The notes: generated from the letters alone by a model not told the origin. DNA of 64,000 nucleotides from Mesorhizobium sp. B2-3-12 (GCF_006442205.1 NZ_VFVR01000013.1:42932-106931); one strand, 5' to 3'. Positions 49,895-59,097 are shown, counted from the stretch's first letter. A program made the numbers and translations.

Positions 49895-50850
49895 CATCAG
49901 GGTTGGGCGCGCAACCAGAGACGACGGGCGGTCACGGCACGCTGAGAGGCATCGCGCTGAAGATCGTCTCCGTGGCGGTTTTTGTCGGCATGCAGACCTG
50001 TATCAAGGCGGCAGGCGACGTGCCCGCCGGCCAGATCGTGTTCTTCCGTTCCTTTTTCGCCATCTTCCCGATCATTGCCTTCCTGGCGTTGAAGGGACAT
50101 CTGGCCACCGCGTTCGCCACGAAACGCCCCTTCAACCACATCGCGCGTGGCATAGTCGGCGTCGCTGCCATGGGGCTCGGCTTCTTCGCGCTGACCAGGC
50201 TGCCGCTGCCGGAGGCGATCACCCTCAACTATGCACAGCCGCTGCTGGTCGTGGTGTTCTCCTCGGTCTTCCTTGGCGAGACGATCCGCGTCTATCGCTG
50301 GAGCGCTGTCGCGATCGGCCTCGTTGGCGTGCTCATCATTTCCTGGCCGGAGCTGACCCTGCTCAATTCGGACGAGGGGCTCGACGACCAGGAGGTCCTG
50401 GGCGTCATGGCGGCGCTGATTGCCGCGGCAATCTCGGCTGTCGCCATGCTGCTCGTGCGCAATCTCGTGCAGACGGAGAAGACGGCGACCATCGTGTTGT
50501 GGTTCTCGTCCACGGCGAGCGTGCTTTCGCTGCTGACGCTGCCTTTCGGCTGGCAAGCGCTGACGCCAGCGCAAGCCGCGCTTCTTATCCTGGCCGGCTT
50601 CTGCGGCGGCCTCGGCCAGATCCTGATGACCGCGGCCTATCGCCATGCGGAGGCCTCGGTGGTGGCGCCGTTCGAATACACCTCGATGATCCTCGGTGTC
50701 GTCGTCGGCTATCTCGTTTTCGGCGACGTGACCTCAGCCAGTACGCTGGTCGGCGGTGTGATCGTGGTGGCCGCCGGCATCTTCATCATCTGGCGCGAAC
50801 GGCAACTGGGTCTGGAACGGACCCGCAAGGCGGCCTTGCCGCAGGGCTGA
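49891..50850 (+). CDS. EamA/DMT family transporter
   Basis: A 319-residue inner-membrane protein with ten predicted helices formed by two EamA repeats (first GIALKIVSVAVFVGMQTCIK to about 150, second VLGVMAALIAAAISAVAMLL to 305). Family members export or import small metabolites; specificity is unknown. The start is a GTG at 49891, because no in-frame ATG lies before the first helix. The first repeat motif GLGFFALTRLPLPEAITLNY and the second AAYRHAEASVVAPFEYTSM are typical. It is divergent from pepN, with a small candidate gene just before it. Confidence 0.88.
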   Translation: MTSGLGAQPETTGGHGTLRGIALKIVSVAVFVGMQTCIKAAGDVPAGQIVFFRSFFAIFPIIAFLALKGHLATAFATKRPFNHIARGIVGVAAMGLGFFALTRLPLPEAITLNYAQPLLVVVFSSVFLGETIRVYRWSAVAIGLVGVLIISWPELTLLNSDEGLDDQEVLGVMAALIAAAISAVAMLLVRNLVQTEKTATIVLWFSSTASVLSLLTLPFGWQALTPAQAALLILAGFCGGLGQILMTAAYRHAEASVVAPFEYTSMILGVVVGYLVFGDVTSASTLVGGVIVVAAGIFIIWRERQLGLERTRKAALPQG

Positions 50851-51663
50851 TCAGGATCGCTCGGCTCGTTCCTTTGCCAGTCTCGTCAACACCGCTCGCG
50901 TCTGCTCGTCCGCCGGGAAGAAAGACTCAATGGCCAGCTCCGACAACGTGACATCCAGCGGTGTGCCGAAGACCGTGATGGTGCTGATGAACGACAGCAC
51001 CTGATCGCCATGGGCAAGCCTCAGCGGATGGACGATCGCATTCGGCTCCACCGGCGCCGGCCGGCTGCCCTTGAGGCCTGAAGGATAGCCGCGCAATTCG
51101 CGCTCCAGCTCGACCAGCACCGGGTCGCCGGCGGCATCGTTCTGATGCTTCAGCCGTTCGAGCAGGTGGGTGCGCCATTCCTGCAGGTTCACGATGCGCG
51201 GCGCAACGCCACCTGGGTGCAGGCTGAGCCGCAGCACGTTGACGGGTGGCTGGAGCAGCGAGGGCTCGGAAACATCGGCCAGGAATGGCCCGATCGCGGC
51301 GTTCGCCGCGACCAGGTTCCAGTGCCGGTCCACCGCGAGCGCCGGAAACGGCTCGTGCCCCTTGAGCACGATCTCGACCGCCGCCATTGCCGGCGCCAGC
51401 GTCGTATCGGTGAGCGGCCGCTCGCTGAAGCTCGGCGCGAATCCGGCGGCCAGCAGCAACTGGTTGCGCTGCCTGAGCGGGATCGCAAGCTGTTCGGCCA
51501 GATGCAGCACCATGTCGCGCGAGGGTGCTGCGCGACCGCTTTCGACGAAGGAGAGATGCCGCTGCGAGATCTCGGCTTCCATGGCGAGGTCGAGCTGGCT
51601 CATGCGGCGGCGCGTGCGCCATTCGCGGATGAGACTGCCTGCGGAGGTTTGGGCTGATGTCAT
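50851..51663 (-). CDS. XRE family transcriptional regulator (MmyB-like C-terminal domain)
   Basis: A 270-residue regulator. The N-terminal helix-turn-helix is LIREWRTRRRMSQLDLAMEA followed by EISQRHLSFVESGRAAPS. The C-terminal two thirds (FPALAVDRHWNLVAANAAIG, then NVLRLSLHPGGVAPRIVNL) matches the MmyB-like PAS-related ligand domain found in many actinobacterial and rhizobial regulators, which may bind fatty-acid type ligands. The start at 51663 avoids 12 extra residues. It is convergent with the EamA gene with no gap. Confidence 0.88.
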   Translation of the reverse strand: MTSAQTSAGSLIREWRTRRRMSQLDLAMEAEISQRHLSFVESGRAAPSRDMVLHLAEQLAIPLRQRNQLLLAAGFAPSFSERPLTDTTLAPAMAAVEIVLKGHEPFPALAVDRHWNLVAANAAIGPFLADVSEPSLLQPPVNVLRLSLHPGGVAPRIVNLQEWRTHLLERLKHQNDAAGDPVLVELERELRGYPSGLKGSRPAPVEPNAIVHPLRLAHGDQVLSFISTITVFGTPLDVTLSELAIESFFPADEQTRAVLTRLAKERAERS

Positions 51664-51717
51664 GCGAGGATGACTAGGCTGACACTGAAGGCATTTCAAT
51701 TACCTGCGAGGTCATCG

Positions 51718-52584
51718 CTAGCCGAGCGCCCGCAGCTTCGCCTTCACCTCGAGAAAATCCCGCCACGCCAGCTTCTTGTGCGCGGGCGTGCGCAAGAGAT
51801 AGGCCGGATGCAATGTCGGCATGGCCGGAATGGCAATGCCGGACGCCGTGGTGTGGACGCGCCAATTGCCGCGCAGCCGCAGGATTCCTTCCGAGGTGTT
51901 GAGCAAGGTCTTGGCCGACGGACCGCCGAGATTGATCAGCACCTTGGGATTGACCAGCTCGATCTGACGCTCGATGAACGGCCGGCAGATTTCGGTCTCG
52001 TGCGGCGTCGGCGTGCGGTTGCCGGGCGGCCGCCAGGGGATGACATTGGCGATGTAGACCGAGTTGCGGTCGAGGCCGATCGCAGCCAGCATGCGGTCGA
52101 GCAGGCGGCCGGAGCGACCGACAAAGGGCAGCCCCTCAATGTCCTCGTCACGGCCGGGGGCTTCGCCGACCAGCATGACGGCGGCTTGCGGGTTGCCGTC
52201 GGCGAACACCAGGTTCTTGGCGGTCGCCTTGAGATTGCAGCCCTCGAAAGCGGCCATGTGCTGGCGTAGCTCTTCCAGGGTCACCGACGCGGTCGCCAAT
52301 TGGCGCGCCAGCGCCGCCTGCGCCTCGTCGGGCACGGCCGAGGTTGGCGGGCGCGCGGCCGGAGCATCCGGCAGGGCGCGCGCATCGAGGCGCGGCGGAG
52401 CCGTGGGCGGTTCCGCTGCCCTGCTTTCACGTGGCGTCGCCGGCATGCGTTCCGCCGGCTTCGGCGCGGCCTCCGCGAACCGGTTTACCGGCGCATCCTC
52501 CAAAGCCTCGTCCGCACCCGCGCTGGCATAGAAGGCGAGCAGATCGGCGAAATCGACCGGATTGTTGGGAGAGGCGGCAGTCAT
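51718..52584 (-). CDS. Uracil-DNA glycosylase, family 4-like
   Basis: A 288-residue DNA repair enzyme that removes uracil from DNA. An alanine/proline-rich N-terminal extension of about 90 residues precedes the catalytic domain. Motifs include GEAPGRDEDIEGLPFVGRSG, YIANVIPWRPPGNRTPTP and MPTLHPAYLLR. Classical family 4 enzymes bind a 4Fe-4S cluster through four cysteines; only two Cys are seen here (EGCNL and EICRP), so the cluster may be absent or incomplete, as seems common in alphaproteobacterial relatives. It lies upstream of nothing obvious and behind the XRE gene on the same strand. Confidence 0.87.
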   Translation of the reverse strand: MTAASPNNPVDFADLLAFYASAGADEALEDAPVNRFAEAAPKPAERMPATPRESRAAEPPTAPPRLDARALPDAPAARPPTSAVPDEAQAALARQLATASVTLEELRQHMAAFEGCNLKATAKNLVFADGNPQAAVMLVGEAPGRDEDIEGLPFVGRSGRLLDRMLAAIGLDRNSVYIANVIPWRPPGNRTPTPHETEICRPFIERQIELVNPKVLINLGGPSAKTLLNTSEGILRLRGNWRVHTTASGIAIPAMPTLHPAYLLRTPAHKKLAWRDFLEVKAKLRALG

Positions 52585-52675
52585 GGCCGCACCATCGTCC
52601 GGGCGGCGCCAATTTGCAACCTCGGCGAAGGCGGCGGCGACAGCCGATCTCTCTCGCCTGGGGCGAGGTCGCGGT

Positions 52676-53320
52676 CTAGCCGGTGGGTATGCGTGGGTCC
52701 TGCACGAGATAGAAGGTCCAGCGCGGTGTGTAGTCGGTCATCAGGAACTCGAAACTGGCGGTCTTGAGTGGGTCGACCTTGCCGTTCTTGAACAGCAGCC
52801 GGTCATAGGGTTCGAAGTCGCGGTCGAAATCGGCGAAATTGCTCGACCAGATATTGTCGGGCGTCTTGTTGCGCTGGTCAAACGAAAGTCCGTCTCCGAA
52901 CACGCTCGGCTGGTCCAGTATTTCCTGCAACTCGAACTGGAACTCGATCCAGGCCTGGCCGCTGTTGTTGAGCACGTTTAAGCGCATATACATAATGCCA
53001 TTGGCGAACTCACCGGCCTTGCCGAATGTCTGGATCGGCTTCGTCGTGCGGATGGTCAGCGTCACCGGTGTGGCCGAATTCAGCTCTTCGGTGATGACGA
53101 GCGGATCATCCTTGGTCCCGATGCCGGAGGCCCCTGTGATGCGGAAGCCGCCAAGCTCGTCGGAGAACGAATACGCGCCTGTCGCCCAGACCTTTGCCTC
53201 ATCCGCGACGGCATGATCCGGCGCCGACGCCAGAAGGGCAAAAATGACCGCCCGGCAGGCCCGGCCGGGCGTTGATGGAAAGCGCGTCGAAGAAAAGCCG
53301 CCTGGCCCGGGAATGCGCAT
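52676..53320 (-). CDS. Secreted hypothetical protein
   Basis: A 214-residue exported protein. The start at 53320 gives a short basic region, then a hydrophobic stretch AVIFALLASAPDHAVA likely cleaved before DEAK. The mature domain is beta-rich (VWATGAYSFSDELGGFRITG, TPVTLTIRTTKPIQTFGKAG) with no cysteine or known motif. I do not recognise the family beyond a feeling that it recurs in Rhizobiales. It is divergent from the ETF-ubiquinone oxidoreductase gene and precedes the glycosylase gene on its strand. Confidence 0.65.
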   Translation of the reverse strand: MRIPGPGGFSSTRFPSTPGRACRAVIFALLASAPDHAVADEAKVWATGAYSFSDELGGFRITGASGIGTKDDPLVITEELNSATPVTLTIRTTKPIQTFGKAGEFANGIMYMRLNVLNNSGQAWIEFQFELQEILDQPSVFGDGLSFDQRNKTPDNIWSSNFADFDRDFEPYDRLLFKNGKVDPLKTASFEFLMTDYTPRWTFYLVQDPRIPTG

Positions 53321-53538
53321 GGCGGGAAGTATGGCCGATAAGCAAGTCGTCAAACAATCAAAAACGCGAGCGCGGCCTATTTCCCGGCGCAAACGGCTGC
53401 CCTGATGCATGGTGCGCGACTTTTTGGCCGAATCCGCATTGTCACGTATGCGCCGGTTTCCTGTCGCCAATTGATGCGCTATGCAGCGCAGGAGCCAGCA
53501 AGATACGCCAACAGCGGCAAGCCAGTGCGGAGGGGTTG

Positions 53539-55218
53539 ATGAGCGATATCGAACGCGAAAGCATGGAATTCGACGTGGTCATCGTCGGTGCCGGACCGGC
53601 TGGCCTTGCCGCGGCCATCCGCCTCAAACAGGTCAATCCCGAGCTTTCCGTCGTCGTGCTGGAAAAGGGCGGCGAAGTCGGCGCCCATATCCTGTCGGGT
53701 GCCGTCGTCGACCCGATCGGCATCGACAGGCTGCTGCCTGGCTGGCGCGAAGAGGATGGTCATCCTTTCAAGACACCCGTCACGGCGGACCATTTCCTGG
53801 TGCTCGGCCCCGCCGGCTCCTTCCGCCTGCCCAACGTCCTGATGCCGCCGCTGATGAACAACCACGGCAACTACATCGTCTCGCTCGGCAATGTCTGCCG
53901 CTGGCTGGCTGGCAAGGCGGAGGCGCTGGGCGTCGAGATCTATCCGGGCTTTGCCGCTGCCAGCCTCGTCTACAACGATGCCGGCGCCGTCACTGGCGTC
54001 ATCACCGGCGACATGGGCGTCGAGAAGGACGGCACGCATGGTCCGGGCTTTGCGCCGGGCATGGCGCTGATGGGCAAATATGTGCTGATCGGCGAGGGCG
54101 CGCGCGGTTCGCTCGCCAAGCAGTTGATCGCCAAATACAAGCTTTCAGACGGGCGCGAGCCCGGCAAATACGGCATCGGACTGAAGGAGCTCTGGCAGGT
54201 CAAGCCGGAGAACCATCGGCCGGGCCTGGTGCAGCATTCCTTCGGCTGGCCGCTGGACCTGAAGACCGGCGGCGGTTCGTTCCTCTATCATCTCGAGGAC
54301 AACCAGGTGGCGGTCGGCTTCGTCCTCCATCTCAACTACAAGAACCCCTATCTGTCGCCCTTCGAGGAATTCCAGCGCTTCAAGACCCATCCGGCGATCG
54401 CAGGTACGTTCGAAGGCGCCAAGCGGCTCGGCTATGGCGCCCGCGCGATCACCGAGGGTGGCTGGCAGTCGGTGCCGAAATTGTCGTTCCCGGGCGGCGC
54501 GCTGATGGGATGCGCGGCGGGCTTCGTCAACGTGCCGCGCATCAAGGGCTCCCACAATGCGGTGCTGTCGGGGATGCTGGCGGCCGAGCATGTCGCCGAG
54601 GCGATCGGCGCCGGCCGCGCCAATGACGAGCTTTCCGCCTACGAGGACGCCTGGCGGGCGACCGACATCGGCAAGGATCTGAAGAAGGTGCGCAACGTCA
54701 AGCCGCTATGGTCGCGTTTCGGCACCATCATCGGCGTCGGCCTCGGCGGCCTCGACATGTGGCTGAACACGCTGTTCGGCGTTTCGCCCTTCGGCACGCT
54801 GAAGCATGGCAAGGCCGACTATGCCACGCTCGAGCCGGCAGCCCGGCACAAGAAGATCACCTATCCGAAGCCGGATGGCGTGCTGACGTTCGACCGTTTG
54901 TCCTCGGTGTTCCTGTCCAACACCAATCACGAGGAAAACGAGCCGGTGCACCTCATCGTCGGCGACATGGCGCTGCAGCAACGCTCCGAGCACGACGTCT
55001 TCGCCGGACCCTCCACGCGCTATTGCCCGGCGGGTGTCTATGAGTGGGTGGACAAGGATGGCAACGCCGCCCCCGATCCCCAGGCCAAGGACGTGCGCTT
55101 CGTCATCAACGCGCAGAACTGCGTGCACTGCAAGACCTGCGATATCAAGGATCCGAACCAGAACATCAACTGGGTGCCGCCGCAGGGCGGCGAGGGCCCT
55201 GTGTACCAGAATATGTGA
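53539..55218 (+). CDS. etfQO: Electron transfer flavoprotein-ubiquinone oxidoreductase
   Basis: A 559-residue enzyme that passes electrons from ETF, and so from acyl-CoA and sarcosine-type dehydrogenases, to ubiquinone. The FAD site is at the N terminus (FDVVIVGAGPAGLAAAIRL), and GAHILSGAVVDP follows. The C terminus carries the 4Fe-4S ligands: Cys in RYCPAGVYEW and three in NAQNCVHCKTCDIKDP. A monotopic membrane-binding surface is expected. Start at 53539 has a GGAGGGG ribosome site. It is monocistronic. Confidence 0.96.
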   Translation: MSDIERESMEFDVVIVGAGPAGLAAAIRLKQVNPELSVVVLEKGGEVGAHILSGAVVDPIGIDRLLPGWREEDGHPFKTPVTADHFLVLGPAGSFRLPNVLMPPLMNNHGNYIVSLGNVCRWLAGKAEALGVEIYPGFAAASLVYNDAGAVTGVITGDMGVEKDGTHGPGFAPGMALMGKYVLIGEGARGSLAKQLIAKYKLSDGREPGKYGIGLKELWQVKPENHRPGLVQHSFGWPLDLKTGGGSFLYHLEDNQVAVGFVLHLNYKNPYLSPFEEFQRFKTHPAIAGTFEGAKRLGYGARAITEGGWQSVPKLSFPGGALMGCAAGFVNVPRIKGSHNAVLSGMLAAEHVAEAIGAGRANDELSAYEDAWRATDIGKDLKKVRNVKPLWSRFGTIIGVGLGGLDMWLNTLFGVSPFGTLKHGKADYATLEPAARHKKITYPKPDGVLTFDRLSSVFLSNTNHEENEPVHLIVGDMALQQRSEHDVFAGPSTRYCPAGVYEWVDKDGNAAPDPQAKDVRFVINAQNCVHCKTCDIKDPNQNINWVPPQGGEGPVYQNM

Positions 55219-55335
55219 GCGATGGCCTGGGGTCGGGCACAGCGGCAAATTCCCGCGACGGCATGCCGTACATTAGAACCGTTGAAACCACCGCCAGCTT
55301 ATGGTTCCCTTCTCCAGGGATAAGGAGAAAGGCAG

Positions 55336-55932
55336 ATGCGCCGGATCGTTCTGACATGCCTCGCCGTCATCGGGGCGCTGTGTGTGACGGAAGCGCTGGC
55401 CGGCACCAGGGCGGTGGTCCAGACGCGGACCTACGATATCAAGGGAAGTTCGGGCACGACCCTCATCGACGCGATGGACAGCAAAGGCCCCAAGCACGGC
55501 TTCATGACGCATGCCATCGCCACCACGGCCTATACCGTCGACTGGGATCTCGGCGGAGGTCAGGATAAGGGCTTCTGCCGGCTGGGGCGGGTCAACGGCA
55601 CGCTCAATCTGTTCTACACCTTCCCTCGCGTTGCCTCGCCGATGACACCGGCGCTGAAAAGGCGCTGGAACAGGTTTTTCGCCGGTGTTCGCAGTCATGA
55701 GGAAACACATGGGCGTATCGCCAGGGAGATGATGCGCGCCACGGAGAGGTCGATAACCGGTCTGCGGGTCGCCAACGACCCGTCCTGCTACAAGACGCGG
55801 AGCGAGGCCCGGCTTCGCATCAAGGCCGTCTATGCCGAATATGAGGCCAAACAAATCGCCTTCGACCGGCGCGAGCATGCCAATGGCGGCCATGTCGAAC
55901 ATCTGATCGCTGCCTTGATCGGAAAACCATGA
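55336..55932 (+). CDS. DUF922 putative secreted Zn-dependent protease
   Basis: A 198-residue periplasmic protein with a signal peptide cleaved near EALAG. The core carries a HExxH-like zinc motif, HEETHGRIAREMMR, which is the signature of DUF922, a family predicted to contain secreted zinc peptidases. Two cysteines (GFCRLG and PSCYKT) may form a disulfide. A strong AAGGAGAAAGG site precedes the ATG. No activity is proven for the family to my knowledge. It follows the ETF-QO gene by 117 bp and is convergent with the EEP gene. Confidence 0.82.
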   Translation: MRRIVLTCLAVIGALCVTEALAGTRAVVQTRTYDIKGSSGTTLIDAMDSKGPKHGFMTHAIATTAYTVDWDLGGGQDKGFCRLGRVNGTLNLFYTFPRVASPMTPALKRRWNRFFAGVRSHEETHGRIAREMMRATERSITGLRVANDPSCYKTRSEARLRIKAVYAEYEAKQIAFDRREHANGGHVEHLIAALIGKP

Positions 55933-55984
55933 ACGAGCGATCCATTCGCCATCTCGACGCGTCGCGGCGTCTCGGCCTTGTACA

Positions 55985-57019
55985 TCAGCCCCGAGGCCTG
56001 GCTGACAAGTCGCTCGCCGCGAGTGCGCTGGCGCGCCCGTCCTCGGGTGGTTTCTGATCCGATCGAACCAAGAATTCGACCAGCACCGGCAGATGGTCCG
56101 AGCCGGTATCTTCCAGCCGCTTTGACGACAGGATCGTCACGCCGCCCTTGCTGAACACCTGGTCGATCGGCAAGCCCGCATAGCGGCGCAGGAAGTCGGG
56201 CAGTGTCCGGTGGATCCAGGTCGGGCCGGCGGAAGGCATGAGTGTCAGCCCGCCGAGAGCAGCGACCCGCCGCACCGCCGCGCTCCACGGCACGGCGTTG
56301 CAATCGCCGGCCACGATCGCGGTCTGGCCGAGCGCGGCCAGCGGCCCCGCCAGTTCGCCGATCTGCCAATATTGCTCCTTCGGCCAGGGCCAGCTCAAAT
56401 GGATCGCGGCGACATCGACATCGCTCCCGCTGAAGTCGATGGTGGCGGTCGCCATGGCGCCGCGCGGCTCGCAACGCGGCGCGGTGCCGGCGGCAAATGG
56501 CCGGCGCGACAGCAGCGCCACGCCGAACATGCCGTTCGGGTAGGGACAGAGGATCCGGTAGGGGTAGGCGCTGGCGATATAGCCAAGCTCGGTCGTCCAC
56601 ATCTGCGACACCTCGTCGAGCGTGATCACGTCCGGATTGGTGCGGCCGATCAGCGAGAGCACCTTCTTCGGTGTCGGGTTGTTGAAGCGCAGGTTCATCT
56701 GCAGCAGGCTGTAGACGATCTGGTCCGTGGGCTCGGCAACCGCGGGCCGAGGCCACAGCCTTGGCAATGCGCTAGCCGTCGTGGCCAGGCAGGCGATGGC
56801 GAAGAGCATCGCCACGGCCGCCTGCAGCCGGTAGGAACTCGCAAGCAGCGGCAACGCCAGAAGCGCCATCAGCACGCTGAAGTGAATGCGAAAATGCGCG
56901 AAGGAATCGAAAGCCGGGTGCAGCGCGCCGAAGAACCCGGCCAACAAAGCGGCCGATAATGCCGTCATCGCCAGGAATGCCAGCCCAGCCGTCATGTTCA
57001 AGCGCGCGCCTGTTGTCAT
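55985..57019 (-). CDS. Membrane-anchored endonuclease/exonuclease/phosphatase (EEP) family protein
   Basis: A 344-residue protein with about three N-terminal helices (residues 9-95) followed by an EEP domain outside the membrane. Catalytic blocks are LQMNLRFNNPTPKKVLSLI, NPDVITLDEVS (metal Glu), AIHLSWPWPKEQYW, VAGDCNAVPWS (Asp and Asn) and the terminal GSDHLPVLVEF (His). Such membrane-linked forms occur beside stress and cell-surface genes in proteobacteria; substrate may be a phosphodiester in nucleic acid or lipid. It is downstream of the AMP nucleosidase gene on the same strand (109-bp gap). Confidence 0.87.
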   Translation of the reverse strand: MTTGARLNMTAGLAFLAMTALSAALLAGFFGALHPAFDSFAHFRIHFSVLMALLALPLLASSYRLQAAVAMLFAIACLATTASALPRLWPRPAVAEPTDQIVYSLLQMNLRFNNPTPKKVLSLIGRTNPDVITLDEVSQMWTTELGYIASAYPYRILCPYPNGMFGVALLSRRPFAAGTAPRCEPRGAMATATIDFSGSDVDVAAIHLSWPWPKEQYWQIGELAGPLAALGQTAIVAGDCNAVPWSAAVRRVAALGGLTLMPSAGPTWIHRTLPDFLRRYAGLPIDQVFSKGGVTILSSKRLEDTGSDHLPVLVEFLVRSDQKPPEDGRASALAASDLSARPRG

Positions 57020-57128
57020 TGAGGTCGTGTCCGCCGAATGCCGCCTGACGATCCGTCGATTTGCTTATCGGCCAAAATGCGGCCCGAGCAAGACGACGAA
57101 TTGCCTCGCCGAGGCTTCGCGCGGCGTT

Positions 57129-58631
57129 CTATTGGAACGCTGTCTCCGAAAAGCTCCGGAGCTTGCGAGAATGCAGCCGCTCCATCGGCATCTCGGCCAG
57201 CTTTTCCATCGCCCTGATGCCGATGGTCAGGTGCTGCGCCACCTGGCGTTTGTAGAACTCGGTCGCCATCCCCGGCAATTTTAGCTCGCCGTGCAGCGGC
57301 TTGTCGGAAACGCACAGCAGCGTGCCGTAGGGGACGCGGAAGCGGAAGCCATTGGCCGCGATCGTCGCCGATTCCATGTCGAGTGCGATCGCGCGCGACT
57401 GCGACAGGCGCTGCACCGGTCCGCGCTGGTCGCGCAGTTCCCAGTTGCGGTTGTCGATGGTGGCGACGGTGCCGGTGCGCATGATGCGCTTCAGGTCGTA
57501 GCCCGACAGGCCGGTGACTTCGGCGACCGCCTCCTGCAACGCGACCTGGATCTCGGCCAGTGGTGGGATCGGCACCCAGACCGGCAGATCGTCGTCCAGC
57601 ACATGGTCCTCGCGCACATAGGCATGCGCCAGCACATAGTCGCCAAGCGCCTGGGTGTTGCGCAGCCCGGCGCAGTGGCCGAGCATCACCCAAGCATGCG
57701 GCCGAAGCACGGCGATATGGTCGGTGATGGTCTTGGCGTTGGAAGGCCCCACGCCGATATTGACCATGGTGATGCCGCCATGGTTCGGCTTCTTCAGATG
57801 ATAGGCCGGCATCTGCGGCAGGCGCTGTGGCGCCACGCCTTCGCTGGGTGCACTCTGCCCGGCCCGGGTGATGACGTTGCCAGGTTCGACAAATTCCGTG
57901 TAGCCGTCACCGCCCTTTTCCATCAGGTCGCGGGCGCGGGCGACGAACTCGTCGATATAGAACTGATAGTTGGTGAACAGGACGAAATTCTGGAAATGCT
58001 GCGGGCTGGTCGCGGTGTAGTGCGTCATGCGGTGCAGGGAATAATCGATGCGCTGCGCCGTGAACGGCGCCAGCGGCCGGGGCTCGCCAAAGGCGACCTC
58101 GAAAGTACCGTTGGCGATCTGGTCGTCGGTGCCGTCCAGATCCGGCACGTCGAACAGGTCGCGGATCGGCCGCTTGATGCGCTCGGCGGCGGCGCCGTCG
58201 ACGTAAGTTCCCTCCAGGAAAGCGAAATGCAGCGGAATGGGTGTGGTCGATTCCGAAACCGTGACCGCGACGCCGTGGTTGCGCATGATCAGGCGAAGTT
58301 GCTCGATGAGGTAGGTCTCGAACAGCTGCGGCTGTGTGATCGTGGTCGAGAAATGTCCCGGCGTCGGCATGTGGCCATAGGCCTGGCGCGAGTCGACCTG
58401 GGTGAAGGAACTCGTGGTGACGCCGATCTCGGGATAGAAGGCCCGGTAGCGCTTGCTGCTGTCGCCGCCGGCGGCAAGGGCCGCGAAGGAGTCGCGCAGG
58501 AACTTGGTGTTTCTGTTGTAAAGCACCTGCAGTGCGGCAACGGCCTTTTCGGCGTTGTCGAAGCTTTGCCGGCCAAAAGGCTCGGGCATGACGACAGATT
58601 CGATGGCTTGGGGATAGATTCGCTTTTCCAT
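57129..58631 (-). CDS. amn: AMP nucleosidase
   Basis: A 500-residue enzyme that splits AMP to adenine and ribose 5-phosphate, controlling adenylate levels in the cytoplasm. The N-terminal AMP-nucleosidase regulatory domain (TSSFTQVDSRQAYGHMPTPG, QHFQNFVLFTNYQFY) precedes a nucleoside phosphorylase-like catalytic domain (MVNIGVGPSNAKTITDHIAV, RPHAWVMLGHCAGLR, DMESATIAANGFRFR). Length matches family members. Start ATG at 58631. The gene is monocistronic, with a tiny secreted-protein gene upstream on the same strand. Confidence 0.95.
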   Translation of the reverse strand: MEKRIYPQAIESVVMPEPFGRQSFDNAEKAVAALQVLYNRNTKFLRDSFAALAAGGDSSKRYRAFYPEIGVTTSSFTQVDSRQAYGHMPTPGHFSTTITQPQLFETYLIEQLRLIMRNHGVAVTVSESTTPIPLHFAFLEGTYVDGAAAERIKRPIRDLFDVPDLDGTDDQIANGTFEVAFGEPRPLAPFTAQRIDYSLHRMTHYTATSPQHFQNFVLFTNYQFYIDEFVARARDLMEKGGDGYTEFVEPGNVITRAGQSAPSEGVAPQRLPQMPAYHLKKPNHGGITMVNIGVGPSNAKTITDHIAVLRPHAWVMLGHCAGLRNTQALGDYVLAHAYVREDHVLDDDLPVWVPIPPLAEIQVALQEAVAEVTGLSGYDLKRIMRTGTVATIDNRNWELRDQRGPVQRLSQSRAIALDMESATIAANGFRFRVPYGTLLCVSDKPLHGELKLPGMATEFYKRQVAQHLTIGIRAMEKLAEMPMERLHSRKLRSFSETAFQ

Positions 58632-58705
58632 GGCTCAATATAGAGACTTGGACGGGCGGTTGGGAGGGGTGTCGCCGCCGAAGGCGCTCAAAGCGCCATT
58701 TTTCT

Positions 58706-58900
58706 TCAACCCCTCTGCAGGCTGACCAGCAGCACGAAGCCGACGCCGGACTTTCTGAGTGCCGGCGCCTCGATTGTCGAGCCGGCATCGGCGCGCATCA
58801 TCGGCACCGCCAGAACCGGAGCGGCCAGAAGCATCAGGATAAGCGCCGCCCGCGGCAGGAGCCGGAGGGTCTTGGTGAGGTTGGCGGCGATGCGGTTCAT
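58706..58900 (-). CDS. Small exported or membrane protein
   Basis: A 64-residue frame starting at 58900. It has a basic N terminus (MNRIAANLTKTLRLLPRAA), a hydrophobic segment LILMLLAAPVLAV with a possible signal cleavage, and a short tail (STIEAPALRKSGVGFVLLV). No family is recognised. It lies 41 bp downstream of another tiny gene on the same strand and upstream of amn. Ribosome binding site is weak. Coding is plausible because the signal-like pattern is clear. Confidence 0.5.
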   Translation of the reverse strand: MNRIAANLTKTLRLLPRAALILMLLAAPVLAVPMMRADAGSTIEAPALRKSGVGFVLLVSLQRG

Positions 58901-58941
58901 GATGTCTTGCGCTTTTCTTTTCGAGGTCCGGGTTCTCTGTT

Positions 58942-59097
58942 TCAGTGGCGAAGCGTGGTCGGGCAGCCGAGGTGGCACATTCTGGTGGCTTCGTCCCAGG
59001 AGCGGGGCGAACGGCCCGCTTCGGCGACGAGGATGGCGAAGAACATTCCAAACAGGCTCATCAGCAGGCAGACGATGGTGAAGCGGCGAGCAAGCAT
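58942..59097 (-). CDS. Tiny membrane or secreted protein, 51 residues
   Basis: An ATG at 59097 with AAGGAG upstream (11-nt spacing) encodes MLARRFTIVCLLMSLFGMFF followed by AILVAEAGRSPRSW and a Cys-containing tail (TRMCHLGCPTTLRH). The hydrophobic segment (residues 7-25) could be a signal peptide or anchor, and the two nearby Cys could pair. I recall similar tiny proteins in rhizobia but cannot name a family. It runs in the same direction as the next small gene. Confidence 0.55.
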   Translation of the reverse strand: MLARRFTIVCLLMSLFGMFFAILVAEAGRSPRSWDEATRMCHLGCPTTLRH

